A stretch of 64,000 nt of DNA from Gigaspora margarita (GCA_009809945.1 WTPW01000086.1:261054-325053); one strand, 5' to 3'; positions 1 through 12,290 are shown, counted from the first letter of the stretch. The notes: generated by a model from the sequence alone, not told the origin. Numbers and translations are program-made.

Positions 1-54
1 AATATAATTTAACTTACTGTATACTTTAATATTTTTATTGGCTGCATACTAACA

Positions 55-1490
55 TGATCGAATTGTGGAAAAATTTTTGGTCAGTCTAAGATTCCTATTT
101 AAACCTGTAATTATTGCAAAATTTGTAGTTCACTTTAGCAAGAGAATAAATGATTAGGCCACGCAAAGTTGATTTCTCATGAAAATATAAAAATGCTATC
201 TAAACCATTTTGCATTACATGGAATCTAAAAACATCAGTTGGTCACTCAGATTTTTTTTTGTTTTTTTTTTTAATTTACTGTAAATTTACTGTAAATTAA
301 TAGAATAATGTTCACATCTAAGATTAGAACATTGATTTTTCATTTTGCATTACATGGAATCTTAAAACTTCGTTCAGTTGTTCAGATTTTTTTTTTGTTT
401 TTTGCTTTACTGCAAATTAATAGATTAATGTTCACATCTAAGATTAGGCCACAAAAAGTTGATTTTTCATTTTAGATTACATGTAATTTGAAACTTCAAT
501 TGGTCAGATTTTTTTCTTTTTTATTTTATTTTTTGTAATTTACTGTAAATTAATGGAATAATATCACATCTAAGGCCACGCAAACTAATAAAATTGATTC
601 TCATCACCCGGCCGGGTCATTTTTTTAGAGAAGTTAAAATTTTTTTCTATGTAAAATTTTTTTTATTCTTGTATGAAAAAAAAATTTATAAAAATTTTTT
701 ATATTAAAAATTTTTTAAATATAACATTTTTTGCCGGCTGGCCGGGTCCTATTTGTTTTTCTATGTGATGAGAAACAACTAATTTAATTTGCATGGCCTA
801 AGATTAAGCCATGCAAAGTTGATTTTTCATTGTGCATTACATAGAATCTGAAATTTTGGCAGTCAGTTGATTTTTTTTGATTTTTTTTTAATTAACTGTA
901 AATTAATAAATAATATTCGCACCTAAAATTAGGCCACAAAAAGTTGATTATTCATTTTTCATTACATGGAATCTGAAAACTTCAATTAGTCAATCAGATG
1001 TTTTTTAATTTACTGTAATTAATTAATACACGAAGTTGATTTTTAGTTTTGCATTATGTAGAATCAGAAAATTTAGTCAGTCAGTCAGCTTTATTTTTTT
1101 ATTTTTTATTTTTTTTTACTTTACTGCAAATTAATAGAATAATAATTACATCTAAGATTAAGCCACAGAAGGTTGATTTTTTGTTTACCATTAAATAGAA
1201 TCTAAAAACTTCAGTCGATCATATAATAATATTAATATCTAAAATTATGCCACACAAAATTGATTTTTTATTTTACATTACATGTGATCTAAAAATTTTG
1301 GTAAGTCATTTAGATTTATTTTTTTTATTTTTTTATTTTTTATTTTTATTTTTTTTAATTTATTGTAAATTATTAATATAATAATCTTTGAATCTAAGAT
1401 TAGGCCACGCAAAGTTAATTATTCATTTTATATTACATGAAATCTGAAAACTTGGTTCGGATAGTCACTTTTTTATTGTTTATTTTTTTT
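55..1490. repeat. AT-rich satellite, about ten 120-160 bp units
   Basis: A diverged tandem array. Each unit holds, in order, a GGCCACGCAAAGTTGATTT-like core, a TTTTGCATTACATGGAATCT-like stretch, a T-tract, and ACTGTAAATTAATAGAATAA followed by TTCACATCTAAGATT. Cores can be seen near 157, 326, 447, 806, 929, 1028, 1160, 1246 and 1402. The first part (55-150) also matches 60,820-60,900 and the unit recurs at 60,990-61,060 and 62,705-62,790, so this is a dispersed repeat with an array inside it. No coding potential is seen. Confidence 0.85.
574..798. mobile_element. Harbinger-like MITE, TAA target duplication
   Basis: A 225-bp element with imperfect terminal inverted repeats of about 33 bp (GGCCACGCAAAC... 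against ...TTTGCATGGCC), flanked by TAA on both sides (571-573, 799-801). Removing it restores the satellite order CACATC-TAA-GATT seen in other units, so the array gives the empty site. The interior carries two CCGGCCGGGT palindromes, striking in such AT-rich DNA. A 3-bp TAA duplication and GGC/GCC ends fit PIF/Harbinger-derived elements; the assignment is inference. Confidence 0.7.
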
Positions 1491-1499
1491 TATATGCAT

Positions 1500-2780
1500 A
1501 TATTTTTCTTGGTTTACTGTTATAAATTTTTATATTTACCCCTATACATGTGGCAAAGCGCATGTACAAAACTAGTTTATAATTAATTAGGCACAATTTT
1601 TTATAACCAGGTTATATACATACTAAATTTCATAAATAATTCATAAGCAATTCATAACCGAGAATATAATTCTAATCCTTTTTATTCTCAATAATCATGC
1701 AATATCTTATAATTGATTGGCTCAAATTTTATTTAACATTATTACATAATAAATAGTTATGAGATTAGATATCTACGCCCATATGTTATTTTATTATTGC
1801 GCTTTGCAGAATTATGTAACCCCATGATTATTAATTTGTTTATAAAATGGCTAATTTATTATAATTGTGAGTTTTTATGTTTATTAATTAAATTTGTAAT
1901 AAATCAACTTTAGCAATTGCAATCAAAATCACAATTATTTTATAAACAAATTAATAACCATGCAGTTATATAATTTGCCAAGTACAAGTTATAATTTTAA
2001 CTAAATTGCACGGGTCTGATCATGAGGTATTTGACCAATCATAATACAGGTTTATCACATGATACACTTTCTGTGTAATCAGATAGATAATCATTAAACA
2101 GCCTAACTAATCAAACAAGCACAATTTATATTCGTAGCTTCGAAACAACTAAAACTATTCACCCAGATTAGAATATAGCTTATAAACACAAGAGCTTATT
2201 AAAAAAGTTTCTTATAACAAATTATATGCCTTTATTAACATTTTTTATACTTTAACTATAATTAACAAAACTATACTATTGCATATATAAAATGAATCAA
2301 ACATCTTATATATAGCTTTTAAAATCAATCTACATAAATTTATAAATAAAATAAGCATGTAAATTAGTTGGTAATAAAAGAAAAGGATAAAAAAACCAAA
2401 AAATAATATTAAAGCTTATAAATTAAGCAATATAATATATTTTCATTACCTTCTGCTATGCAATAAACAAACTTCAATCTTAATATATCTACTTTTTATT
2501 GTATAACTCAGTATGATTCTTCATAATTTGATAAAAAACACTTGCTAGAAAGTTATTTTGTTAATAAAGTGTTGTATTAATTGTTATTTTTTTAAGTTTG
2601 CTTAGACCTGAATATTTTGGTTTTATAATATTATACTGTATAGTTAAAAAATATTCAAGCAAAAAAAAAACTCAGACAATTCTTAAATAGATTATTTAAC
2701 TCTTAAATTATTTATAGTTTATAAAAAATATTTTTATAATATGGTTCAAAAATTAGTAAATACCTACTTGTAAAATTATT
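1500..2780. other. AT-rich spacer, no gene seen
   Basis: Apart from the inverted-repeat element at 1,804-1,980, no frame, RNA gene or tandem repeat could be supported. Stops are dense in all frames. Confidence 0.6.
1804..1980. mobile_element. short inverted-repeat element (MITE)
   Basis: Arms of about 45 bp pair: the left arm has ATGATTATTAATTTGTTTAT, and the right arm (1932-1980) is its near-exact reverse complement, ending in TATATAATTTGCC. The arms enclose about 80 bp of AT-rich loop. No clear target duplication was found. Confidence 0.6.
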
Positions 2781-2781
2781 T

Positions 2782-2993
2782 ATAATTTAATTTTAAACAA
2801 TTTAATAAAAAAATTTATAATTTAATTTTAACCAAAACAATTTAATAAAAAAATTTATAATTTAATTTAAAACATTTAATAAAAAAATTTATAATTTAAT
2901 TTTAAACAATTTAATAAAAAAATTTATAATTTAATTTTAAACAATTTAATAAAAAATTTATAATTTAATTTTAAACAATTTAATAAAAAATTT
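2782..2993. repeat. 35-bp tandem repeat, about six copies
   Basis: Unit reads approximately TTTAATTTTAAACAATTTAA followed by TAAAAAAATTTATAA; copies differ mainly in A-tract length, and one has an added CCAAAA. Non-coding. Confidence 0.85.
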
Positions 2994-2995
2994 AT

Positions 2996-3869
2996 CTTAG
3001 CAAAATTTCTAATCAAGTTTCTTTTTATATTTAATTTTTGGATCTTTTTAAAAGTTTAATTGCTATTTTTGTTCAATTTATTGATAATAATTGAAAATTA
3101 CAACATTTTATATTAGATATATTCAATTTAAAGATTTTATACTAGAGAAATTATTAATTTACTTGCTGAATTAAAAATTAAAACTCAAATTATTGCATTA
3201 ACTACTAATAATAGTTTTAATATAGTTTTTACTAAATATTATTTCTTAATTTATAGACTTTAGCAAGCAAATTTGCCCATTTAGATATTATTATTTTCTT
3301 TTAAGGCAAGGTCTTGTCCTAATTTTTTATTGGACTCAATATTTTTTATATCAAATTTATATATATATTATATATTTGTTAAAGAAAACTAAAATTCAAA
3401 CTAGTTTGATTTACATTTGCAACTTAAATTTTAACTAATTTAGCTATTTTATTTAATTCTTATCTAATTTAGCTATTTTATTTAATTCTTATCTAATTTA
3501 GCTATTTTATTTAATTCTATACAGAATTTATACTACAGTTTTTATATCTTCAATGTATTTTCTATATCACTCATATCTTTACCAAAGCTCTTTTATATAG
3601 ATAGCTAGTATTATTAAAAGCAATCATACTTCTAAATTTACTTCCTGTATAGTACTAACTATTCCATTGTTTAACTTTTTAAAATCTAGTATTTACTCTT
3701 TTTAGCACCAGGTTCCTCTTACTAGTTTTAAGCTCTTAACTTATTTGACTTTTAGAACTAGTTAACAGATAGTACTTATATATTGTAGATTTCAGAAATA
3801 AGGCACACTCTTATTTTTTTAAAATTCAAAAGAAATTGCCAAAAGTTGCTATATATAAAAGTCTAAACT
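2996..3869. other. AT-rich spacer with a 30-bp triplication
   Basis: No gene seen. At 3434-3522 a 30-bp unit (TCTAATTTAGCTATTTTATT followed by TAATTCTTAT) is repeated about three times in tandem. Confidence 0.65.
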
Positions 3870-6710
3870 TACTAAGTAAACCTCAAATGTACTATTAGTC
3901 ATCTGATTTGTCACATGTAAATTTTGTTAGGGGGCATTCATAAATAACGTTATGCTTGAGGGGGGGGGGGTCCCCCAAAATATAATGATTTTCCAATATG
4001 TAGGGGGGTCCCCCTAATATAACACAATTTTTTTATAAAAATTTGTCTAAAACTTGATTCAGTGGTCCAAATTGGATGATTTTGGTACCATTAGAATCGT
4101 CGCGACGAGAGGATTCGAATGGTATCAATTTCATTTGATTTGGGTTACTGGATCACGGGTTATTAACGAAATACTATTGGTTATTATGTTTTCTTATAAA
4201 ATTATTATAAAATCAATAGTATTTCGTGAATAAAACGTGATCCAGTTTTCCAAATGAAATGATTTTGGTACCATTGGATTCGTCTTATAGAAACGAATCG
4301 AATGATACCAAAATCATCCAAATTGGATCACTGGGTCATAATATATTCAAGTTTTTGTAAAATTTTATATATAAATATACGGATTTTTAAAAATTTTTTT
4401 ATATAGTAGGAGGGGTCAAGAGCTACTATGTAGGGGTACATAACTTTATTTATGGATGCCTCCTTAATATGAAATTTTAAAAAATTATATATAAAATTAC
4501 TATATACTTTGAAGCAATGATGTTTCTCAACCTACATATTATTTAAAATTAAATTTTGTGATTACATTGAGCAAAAGGAGGTGAATAAAAAAAAACCTTT
4601 TCTGCCAAGCTACAGTTCTGCCATTTTTGCACAAAACAAAAATGTAACTTCACCAAAAACCAATATTTTTGATTTTAAGATGAGAAATATATGTAAAATC
4701 ATGCTCTGAACAACTTTACTTTGTTAGTGGAAGTGGGTTACTTGTAAGAAAAATGGGTTATCTATGTGCTAAAATTAAAAATTTTAATTTTTCTTGATTA
4801 ACTTTTTTTTCATTAGAAAACCTACTTTGGGCTCTTAAGCAAAGTTGTTCAGCATGTAATTTTACTCATGTTTGAAGTTATAATGCACTTTTTTAAACCT
4901 TTTACTAGAGGTCTTAATCATTCAAAAAATTAGGTTTCAAATATTTATTTGGTCAATATTGTTAATATTCGAATATTCATTCAAAATTTTGAATGAATAT
5001 TCAAATATCATTGAATATTCATTGAATATTAAATATATATCAAATATATACTAGGGTTTTATAATTTAGAAACAAATAATTTTGACAAAAATTTTTTTAA
5101 CAGATTTGTTATCTTTATTTAAAGCTACAATCTTATTGAAATAAATATTTATTTAATTTATAATTATAAAGAATCATAATATTTAAAATTTTAAATATAT
5201 TAAAAAATTAGTATATATTTTTTTAACCAACTAGAATTTATTATCCCTTAAACTGTATTCCAGGCAAATTTGCCTGAAATTTTTAGACATATTTACAATT
5301 TTTTAAATAAAATAAAAGTTTATTAAGAATATGGGGTATACTTTATTTATAGAATATTTTTCTTTAAAATATATTTTATAAACTTTATTATAAAAATTTT
5401 TTAAAATTATTAATAAACTTTAAAGTAATAAAAGTTTGAAGTTTTTAATTTATAATTTTTCTATAAAGCTTTTCTTTAGATTTTCTTAAATTTTATATGT
5501 TCCTGTCTATAAAAAACAATTTTTTCTAATTAAAGTCCTAATTTTTACAAGTAAATCACAAAAGTTGCAATAATTAAAGTTGTAATCCTTTTTATAAACT
5601 ACAATATTATATTAAAACAGGGAGCTAGAGCTAATATTTATAGAGTTTGCCAAGAATATGTAAATAATTTTTTTGGCTAATAAATTTTTTAAAATTTGTC
5701 TATTTTTAGCTTATAAGCAACTTAAACTTTTTTTCTTATAATATAAAATTAAATACTACTATAATATAATCCTTATTTTCAAATATTATCAAAAAAAATT
5801 TAATTAAATATTTTAAGTTTTAAAAAATATAGATCATAAGCATATTTATGCCAATTTTCTAGGCAACTTTGTCTAGAATTGTTTGCAGTTTATGGGATAC
5901 AATATTACCAATTATATTTGATTATATAATCTCAAAATTTGTTATTTTTAAAAAAATTATATTTAGTAAATATTCAATGAATATATTTGGTAAAAATATT
6001 AAATATTCAAATATTCATTTGGTAAAAAAATTTAATATTCAAATATTCGAATATTTAGTGAATATTTGAATATTATATTCATCGGATTAGATCTCTACCT
6101 TTTACTAAGTGAAAAATAGGGTCAAAGTTGGAAAAAAATTTTTTAAAAAATTTTTTCAGAAAATTTTTTTTCTAAATTTACCCCATTTTTTACTTAGTAA
6201 AAGGTTTGAAAAAATGCATTTTGATTTTAAATGTGAGTAAAATTACATGCCACAAACAACTTTTCTTAAGAGCCCAAGTTAGGTTTCCTAATAAAAAAAA
6301 AGTTTAATTAAGAAAAGTTAAAAATTTTAACTTAGCACATAATTAGCCCATTTTTTTTACAAGGTAACCTACTTCTGCTAACTAAGTAAAGTTGTTTAGA
6401 GCATGATTTTATATATGCTTTTTATTTTAAAATTAAAAATATTGGTTTTTGGTAAAGTTACATATTCATATTGTACAAAACTGGCAAAACTGAACTTGGC
6501 AGTAAAGTTTTTTTATTCACCTTCTTTTGCTCTATATAACACAAAATTTAATTTTAAATTAATATGTAGGTTAAAAAACATTATTGCTTCAAAGTTTATA
6601 GTAATTTTATATGTAATATTTTAAAATTTCATATTAACCAAATTTATATTTAATATTGTGTGACAAACCGGATGACTGCTATTAAGTAAAGTTGTTTAAG
6701 ATATCAAAAT
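3870..6710. repeat. 2.8-kb foldback palindrome
   Basis: Two long imperfect arms pair across the whole span. Examples: 3,890-3,929 with 6,637-6,690; 4,464-4,910 (ATGAAATTTTAAAAAATTAT...) with 6,185-6,637; the ATTCAATGAATATTC-rich part at 4,930-5,050 with 5,960-6,080; and 5,240-5,290 (CAGGCAAATTTGCCTG) with 5,850-5,910. The centre lies near 5,570. The left arm is 534 bp longer because it holds the element at 3,930-4,463. No transposase is encoded; the short frames inside are arm sequence and not genes. A foldback or MITE-derived element is the likely nature. Confidence 0.75.
3930..4463. mobile_element. Harbinger-like MITE, TTA target duplication
   Basis: 534 bp with inverted ends GGGGGCATTCATAAATAACG and, read from the right, GGAGGCATCCATAAATAAAG. 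TTA flanks both sides (3,927-3,929 and 4,464-4,466). It sits in the left arm of the surrounding palindrome, and the right arm (near 6,634-6,640) shows the uninterrupted site with a single TTA. Inside are a G-run of ten near 3,961, and nested stems with GGTACCATT and TCGTCGCGACGA. The 3-bp TTA duplication supports a PIF/Harbinger origin. Confidence 0.75.
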
Positions 6711-6828
6711 ATATCTATAAAAAATAGGTATCATTTGAAGAACTATTTATTAGTACACTTTTCAATTTTTCAGAAAATTTACCAATTTTAAATAAGCTAC
6801 TCTATAATTTTTTGTACAGTACTATACA

Positions 6829-7008
6829 AGGACCCCGAAATATACATAGATAGGTCAGGTATGAGTTTGCTTATTTTTGAGGTTTTTTATGCAGAACTTT
6901 TCTATTTATAGTAATTTTTTTGCTTATTTTTGAAGTTTTTTTGCAGATCTTTCCTTTTTTAGTAACCCTATAATTAATCTGACCTATCTATGTATATTTC
7001 GGGGTCCT
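6829..7008. mobile_element. 180-bp palindromic MITE, family P, copy 1
   Basis: Inverted ends AGGACCCCGAAATATACATA / mirror, continuing GATAGGTCAGG; arms carry CTTATTTTTGAGG and a CTATTTTTAGTAA-like stretch. Flanks are ACTATACA (6,821-6,828) and ATTATACA (7,009-7,016), an 8-bp target duplication with one mismatch. Other copies: 7,340, 22,789, 25,829 (partial) and 25,968. Confidence 0.85.
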
Positions 7009-7339
7009 ATTATACAGCAGAAACTATTTTTTTAAAATGCCAAATTTTGAGATATATACTCAAATCTGATTGGCTATTTTATGTAATAAAATTCTAATTG
7101 GTTAAAAATCTATAAATGCAATTTTTTTATATATGAAACACCAAATTTTTGATTATATATAAACTTTAGGCTCTAATAACTTTTTAATTTTATAATAAAA
7201 ATAAAAATCTATTTTGACAGAATTGTAGCTTAGTTTAAAAGCTATAAATCTATAGACTTTTTTAAAAGTTATTTGTTTGTAAGTTATAAGTATTTCTATA
7301 TTATATATATATAATAGTATATAGTTTTTGCTATCTGAT

Positions 7340-7517
7340 AGGATGCTGAAATATACATAGATAGGTCAGGTTAATTATAAAATTACTAAAAATATAAAAA
7401 TTTGCAGAAAAAACCTCAAAAATAAGCAAAAATTACTAAAAATAGAAAAGATTTGCATAAAAACCTCTAAAAATAAGCAACTAATACCTGACCTATCTAT
7501 ATTTATTTTAGGGTCCT
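7340..7517. mobile_element. palindromic MITE, family P, copy 2
   Basis: Same structure as the copy at 6,829, with one end changed to AGGATGCTGAAATATAC. Flanks TATCTGAT and TATTTGGT match at 6 of 8 positions, so it is an older insertion. Confidence 0.8.
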
Positions 7518-7525
7518 TATTTGGT

Positions 7526-7852
7526 ATAGTATAATTTTGGTCAAAAAAGGTAGCTTATTTTAGAAATATATTAATGTTTCAAATTAGACCAAAAAATGCA
7601 ATTGATTAATTGGATAAAACTTTTTAACCAATTGATTAAAAATTGATTGTACCAACTAATTGATTAATTGATTAGTTAGTATAATCGAATAATCAATTAA
7701 TCGATTAATTGATTAATTGATTAACTAATTTAATCAAATAATTGATTACTCTTATATAGTAAAATGACAAGCATACTATTTTTAACAATTCTTGATCCCT
7801 CAATTCAAATCAACAACATAAAAAATTTATGTTACACACTATCATATCCCTA
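7526..7852. repeat. self-complementary ATTGATTAATCG array
   Basis: From about 7,590 to 7,750 the sequence is made of ATTGATTA, TTAATCGATTAA and close variants, so both strands read alike. The rest up to the transposon border at 7,854 is plain AT-rich DNA. No gene seen. Confidence 0.7.
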
Positions 7853-8675
7853 TACAGTCAACCCTCCCCAAACCCGTATGCATGGTGGACAGGGTTTGTA
7901 TCAGATTTAGGAGGGTATCGGATTTAAAAAAATATCACGTGAAGATCGATACGAATTGACCAATAAGATTTCAGTATTTAATATACTAATTTTTTTTTTT
8001 TTTTATACGCATAATATACAAATTTTTAAGCACATGCACCTATAATAAAATTATTCGGTAAATTTGGTGTATTAAACAAATTTTTAAGCACAAGCACCAT
8101 ACGGTAATAAAATTATTCAGTAATTTTTTAGCACAAATTTCCCAAACTTTGATTGCACGACACCTGCATATACCTTTTAGTTTATTAAATTAATTCCAAC
8201 TCGTAAAGACACTTTTAGTAAAGATTATCGCAATTCAATGAATTACTCTATTTAACAGTTCATTTACATTGCCAAAATCCGGAAATTCTCAAAGAAATAA
8301 AAGATATGCGTGCATTTATTTGTGCGATATAAAAAAAAATTTATCATTACATCACCTATGATTCGAACAAGTTTTTTCTTTTAGGAATTCCATTCGCCAC
8401 TGTATACAATATCCTCCCAAAATAATGCTCTAATTAAGACTCAGGTATTATTCATTTTCATCCTGGCTTGATTCTTGAATAGTACCCGGGGTATAACTAT
8501 AATACAATTTATTAGAAAATTGCGCTCCTCTAAAATAGTCAAAATAATGTTCATGCGCCCCTAACACGTGCTCCAGTGATATAAGCAATGGTTTTTTCTT
8601 TGCGCAGCTACTTATATACAATGTACATGGTTGTTATTTGGAAAAATAGGCTGATTAAAAAATCAACTCTTGTCT

Positions 8676-8748
8676 CGAAATAATGCCCATTTGCATGCTC
8701 TAAATAGCACGCATATACACAAAATAACGCCAAGTGGGCATTATTTCG
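8676..8748. repeat. short inverted repeat in the Tigger 5' flank
   Basis: CGAAATAATGCCCATTTGC pairs with the 8,735-8,748 end (GTGGGCATTATTTCG), enclosing about 40 bp. Either a tiny inserted MITE or a subterminal structure of the transposon. Confidence 0.55.
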
Positions 8749-8851
8749 TGAAAATATGGTAAAAGGCGTCATTATATTATAGTAGCTTGTTCAAACCAGA
8801 ATTGATAATGAAAAAAAGCCTACTATATTTTATAACAAACTATTATGGTGC

Positions 8852-8934
8852 AGAGTTGGCATGTAGCTATCTCCAATTGTTTTCAATATGTCTAATTGAA
8901 TTAAAAACTATTGGAATAGTAAAATGCCAACTCT
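8852..8934. repeat. short inverted repeat AGAGTTGGCAT in the Tigger 5' flank
   Basis: AGAGTTGGCAT at 8,852 pairs with ATGCCAACTCT at 8,924-8,934; the inner sequence (CCAATTG/CTATTGG-like) pairs partly. An 83-bp MITE-like stem. Confidence 0.55.
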
Positions 8935-9229
8935 AAAAGCGTATAATTACATCCTCAGAAAAGGTGCATATCAATATTCAATAATCCTTGGCTTTAATCC
9001 GTGATTCTAAAAATTGTAATCGCTGGATGCATTAGTCTAAAAAAAGCAAAAAAACCTGATAGGCTTAAATATATAAATTTTAGTGTCTTGAAATTATGGG
9101 TATGGGCGTTGTTCTAAAAATAAATCTACAAGAACCAAATGTTTAATAAAGAAAAACAAGAAAAACCACACTTATGAAGGTCAACTTTTCTTCTTTGTGA
9201 CTTTATGATTTCTCAACCGTTATTCTATT

Positions 9230-11503
9230 ATGGGGAAAAAAAAGGATAAAATCGTTTTACCCAGAAATTTGCGCAATGATCAAAGAAAGTTGATATGTGA
9301 TCATCATCAAGCCAATCCCAACATTACCCAAAAGGAACTTGCTGAGTGGGCGAAAAATGAATTCAATCTCTTAAAAGCCCCAGGTCAAAGTACAATTTCA
9401 GACATCTTGAAAAGAATGGAGGAATTTAATACAATGTCTGAAAGTGATCTCAGAGTCAAAAAATGCCATGTTGTTACATTTCCCGAATTAGATACCGCTT
9501 TGGCGAATTGGGTTTTACAATGTGAAAATTGCCATGTATGTCTAAATGGAGATATGATTAAAGCTAAAGGTAAAAAGTTAGCAGATTTAATGAAAATTCC
9601 AGAAAGTAACCAACCAGAGTTTTCAAATGGATGGTTGCAAGCCTTTCAAGAGAGACATAATTTTTATCACTTTAGACTACATGGTGAGAGTGGTTCTGCT
9701 GACCTTGAGGCTATCGAATTGAATCTTCCAAATATTATTCGTACAACTAATAAATATGCCCTGTGTGATATTTATAATATGGATGAGAGGGCTTGTTTTA
9801 TACAATGGCTCCTGATCGTACTATTGCATCTCGCCAAATTGAAGGAGCAAAAAAAGATTGTATATGGCTTACAATTTCACTTACATCAAATGCTGATGGC
9901 ACAGACAAGCTTCAACCCTTTATTATTAGTCATGCTACGAAACCTAGATGTTTTAAAAAAAAAACTGCTAAGCAACTTGGGTTCTATTATCGAAACAATT
10001 TAAAAGCCTGGATGACCGCTAAGTTTTTTCAGGTAAGAGTACGAATCAAAATCAATTAGTTAGCCAAAATAGAAACTAATTGATTTAAACAAGTTATTGC
10101 TGTTAATTCCATATGCGTCGTGATATTATTATTGTCATTCAGTTCCTATACTGCAAAACACAATGAAAAAAAAATAAAAAAAAAATAAAAAATAAAACCC
10201 CTAATAAAAGGGAAAGAGGTATTATGGCGATTTTAACAATATTTTGATCGCATCATATAATCTATTGGTTGGAGTCTAATAATTTTAATATTAATTGATT
10301 CATCTTATTAAGCTGAATCAATTGATACCAAAATCATTCGATTCCGATCACTAAACCTAAAGATATTCAGATTTAAAGTTTCATGAATGTTTTGCATTAA
10401 GAAATATTGTGGCAAATTGTTGATATTCATGATCTAATGGTCAGAATCCACCAATTTTTATACCATTCAAATGGCTACAATACCTAATTTGCCATAATAC
10501 CTCTATCTCCCTTATAATTAAAATGTTAAAAAAGGAAAAAAAATAAGTTATTTAATTGTATCAGACCTGTAAAATACCATATTCAATAACTCTGGAATAC
10601 GCTTATCATAAATAAAATAAAATAAATGAAAGTTATTGAATTGGATTATAATCTTGTTATCAATTCATATTGCTATTTTTAGGAATGGATTGAAACTTTT
10701 AACAAAGACATGAAGAAATCGAATCGTCATGTTTTACTTATCCTAGATGGTGCTTCTTCGCATGCCACTACTACTCTTACTCTAACTAATGTAGAGGTGC
10801 TCAACTACCTCCATATGTAATGTCAAAGATACAGCCCATGGATGCTGGCATTATTGCATCGTTTAAACTTTATTATCATCGTATGCAACTTCAATGTGCA
10901 ATTGATCGCGACGAAGCTGGAAAAGATGATATATATAAAGTTGATCTATTGCAAGCTATGAGATGGGTAAAAGTTGCGTGGGATGAAGTATCTGCTACAA
11001 CAATCAAGAATTGCTAGTTTCACACCAAAATTGTATCTTTTCGTGATGAAGATGGAACACTAGTTGTCTCGTCACCTCTTGTTGAAGATGTAGAAAAAAG
11101 CTTACTTGTTGATCCAGATAATGAATTGGCTGCTCAGGAGCTTCAACAAACAATAGATATGTTGCATATTCGTAATCCAATGTCAATTGAAGATTTGTTA
11201 GATTTTGAGAAAGAAAGAATAGACATACATCAACAATTTGATGATAATGATTTTATTCAAGGTGCTACAGAAATAGAACAAGTAGAAAATGAAGTTGTGA
11301 TACAACCCTTATCTGGAAAGGAACAGTTGGATATTCTGCGCAATGCTTTGAGAATTGTTGATGAAAGAATTGATGATGGTGGGATCACAGTAAGGTCTTT
11401 ACGTAAGCTTCAATCACGTATTCGTGAGGAAGTTCAAAAAGAGGAGGCTGAAAAACAGGTCCAATCTACGCTGGATCAATTCTTGTCAAGGCTTGAACAA
11501 TAA
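9230..11503 (+). pseudogene. Tigger/pogo DDE transposase (CENP-B family), broken
   Basis: The start at 9,230 gives MGKKKDKIVLPRNLRNDQRK, a psq-type helix-turn-helix at about residues 10-60 (ITQKELAEWAKNEF, STISDIL). A CENP-B-type DNA-binding domain follows at about 85-150 (ELDTALANWVLQ, NGWLQAFQERHNF). The DDE nuclease comes next: first Asp in IYNMDE (residue 185), second in LLILDGASSH (codon 10,747-10,749), third in QPMDAG (codon 10,841-10,843). A probable intron runs from 10,031 (CAG|GTAAGAG) to about 10,682 (TTTTAG|GAATGG) and contains a MITE. Breaks: a one-base loss near 9,789 shifts MDE from GLFYTMAPDR; a one-base loss near 10,800; a TAG at 11,015-11,017 where Trp is expected. The C-terminal acidic/coiled region reads openly to 11,503. 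Domain calls rest on family knowledge; the breaks are seen directly. Confidence 0.9.
10208..10513. mobile_element. MITE in the transposase intron, family Q
   Basis: 306 bp; ends AAGGGAAAGAGGTATTATGG and, from the right, AAGGGAGATAGAGGTATTAT. Flanked by ATAA on each side, a possible 4-bp duplication. The interior pairs ACCAAAATCATTCGATTCCG with ATACCATTCAAATGG-like sequence, the same inner motif seen at 4,080-4,330 and 20,800-21,660. Because it lies between GT and AG of the intron, it need not have inactivated the gene. Confidence 0.75.
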
Positions 11504-12290
11504 ATAGCATAACGTATTAGTTTTAATTTTAGAAAAATGGGTAAGATTTTTTTATGACTTTGAAAAGTTAGGAAAATATTATAAATAAATAGCCAGTTAC
11601 TTTTTAGCAGTGTATAGAGTGCTTGTTTCGTGTTTAACGGTAGCTTGTAAAATGTGATAAATTAATAATTTAAGCACCACTCTATAAGTAAAACTATATT
11701 GTACGTATCGTATAAATAGCTACATTACACCAATTTTAATAACTCTAACAGATCCGGGTACAGTACAAGGAAAAAAAATTTGAAATGCAAAGCGAGCAAC
11801 TTAAATGTTAGAAATAGATCTTTTGATATCGATATGTTGAAATTAAATTAACATTATGTCACGTGAAAAATGCTAAGTTTTATGTGATTTGATTGGATAC
11901 ATTCACGTGATACCATTTAGCTAATCGGGAATTAAATATAAAGACTATCGGATATCGGAAATTGCAGGTTATCAGGTATTAATTATGGAACAGGTATAGT
12001 GGATCAGTTTTTAACTGATTATAGCAGGTTATCAGTTTTGACAGGATCGGTTTGGGGAGGGTCGACTGTATATACTTATCTTCTTTGTCTAAAATAATTA
12101 CTCTCGCAGTGCAGTAAAGCTATCATACTTTTCTAAATTTAAATACTGTGATACTGATTTTATTCTTATTCTTCTAATACCCTTTTTGTGACACTGTGCT
12201 ATCAAATAAACTTTGAAAAAACTTTTAGCTCTTTTAAGTAACCAACTTGTTTATATATAAATGCAATAAATTTAGTTTTACGTAATTTGG

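Larger units (their letters stand above)
7855..12068 (+). mobile_element. pogo/Tigger-type DNA transposon, both ends present
   Basis: A 4.2-kb element bounded by TA on each side (7,853-7,854; 12,069-12,070). Its inverted ends read CAGTCAACCCTCCCCAAACC on the left and CAGTCGACCCTCCCCAAACC from the right, typical of Tigger-like ends. The transposase gene (9,230-11,503) is in the middle and encodes a CENP-B-like DNA-binding region and a DDE nuclease. Long flanks of 1.4 kb and 0.55 kb carry CACGTGA motifs and short stem-loops. The coding part is broken and also took an insertion at 10,208, so the copy is not autonomous. Confidence 0.9.

Noticed and set aside
1-1490. CRISPR-like array
   Set aside because: Units are adjacent and diverged without unique spacers, in eukaryotic DNA.
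6403-6624. 73-residue open frame near 6.4 kb
   Set aside because: Lies in the arm of the 2.8-kb palindrome; its mirror arm is not open.
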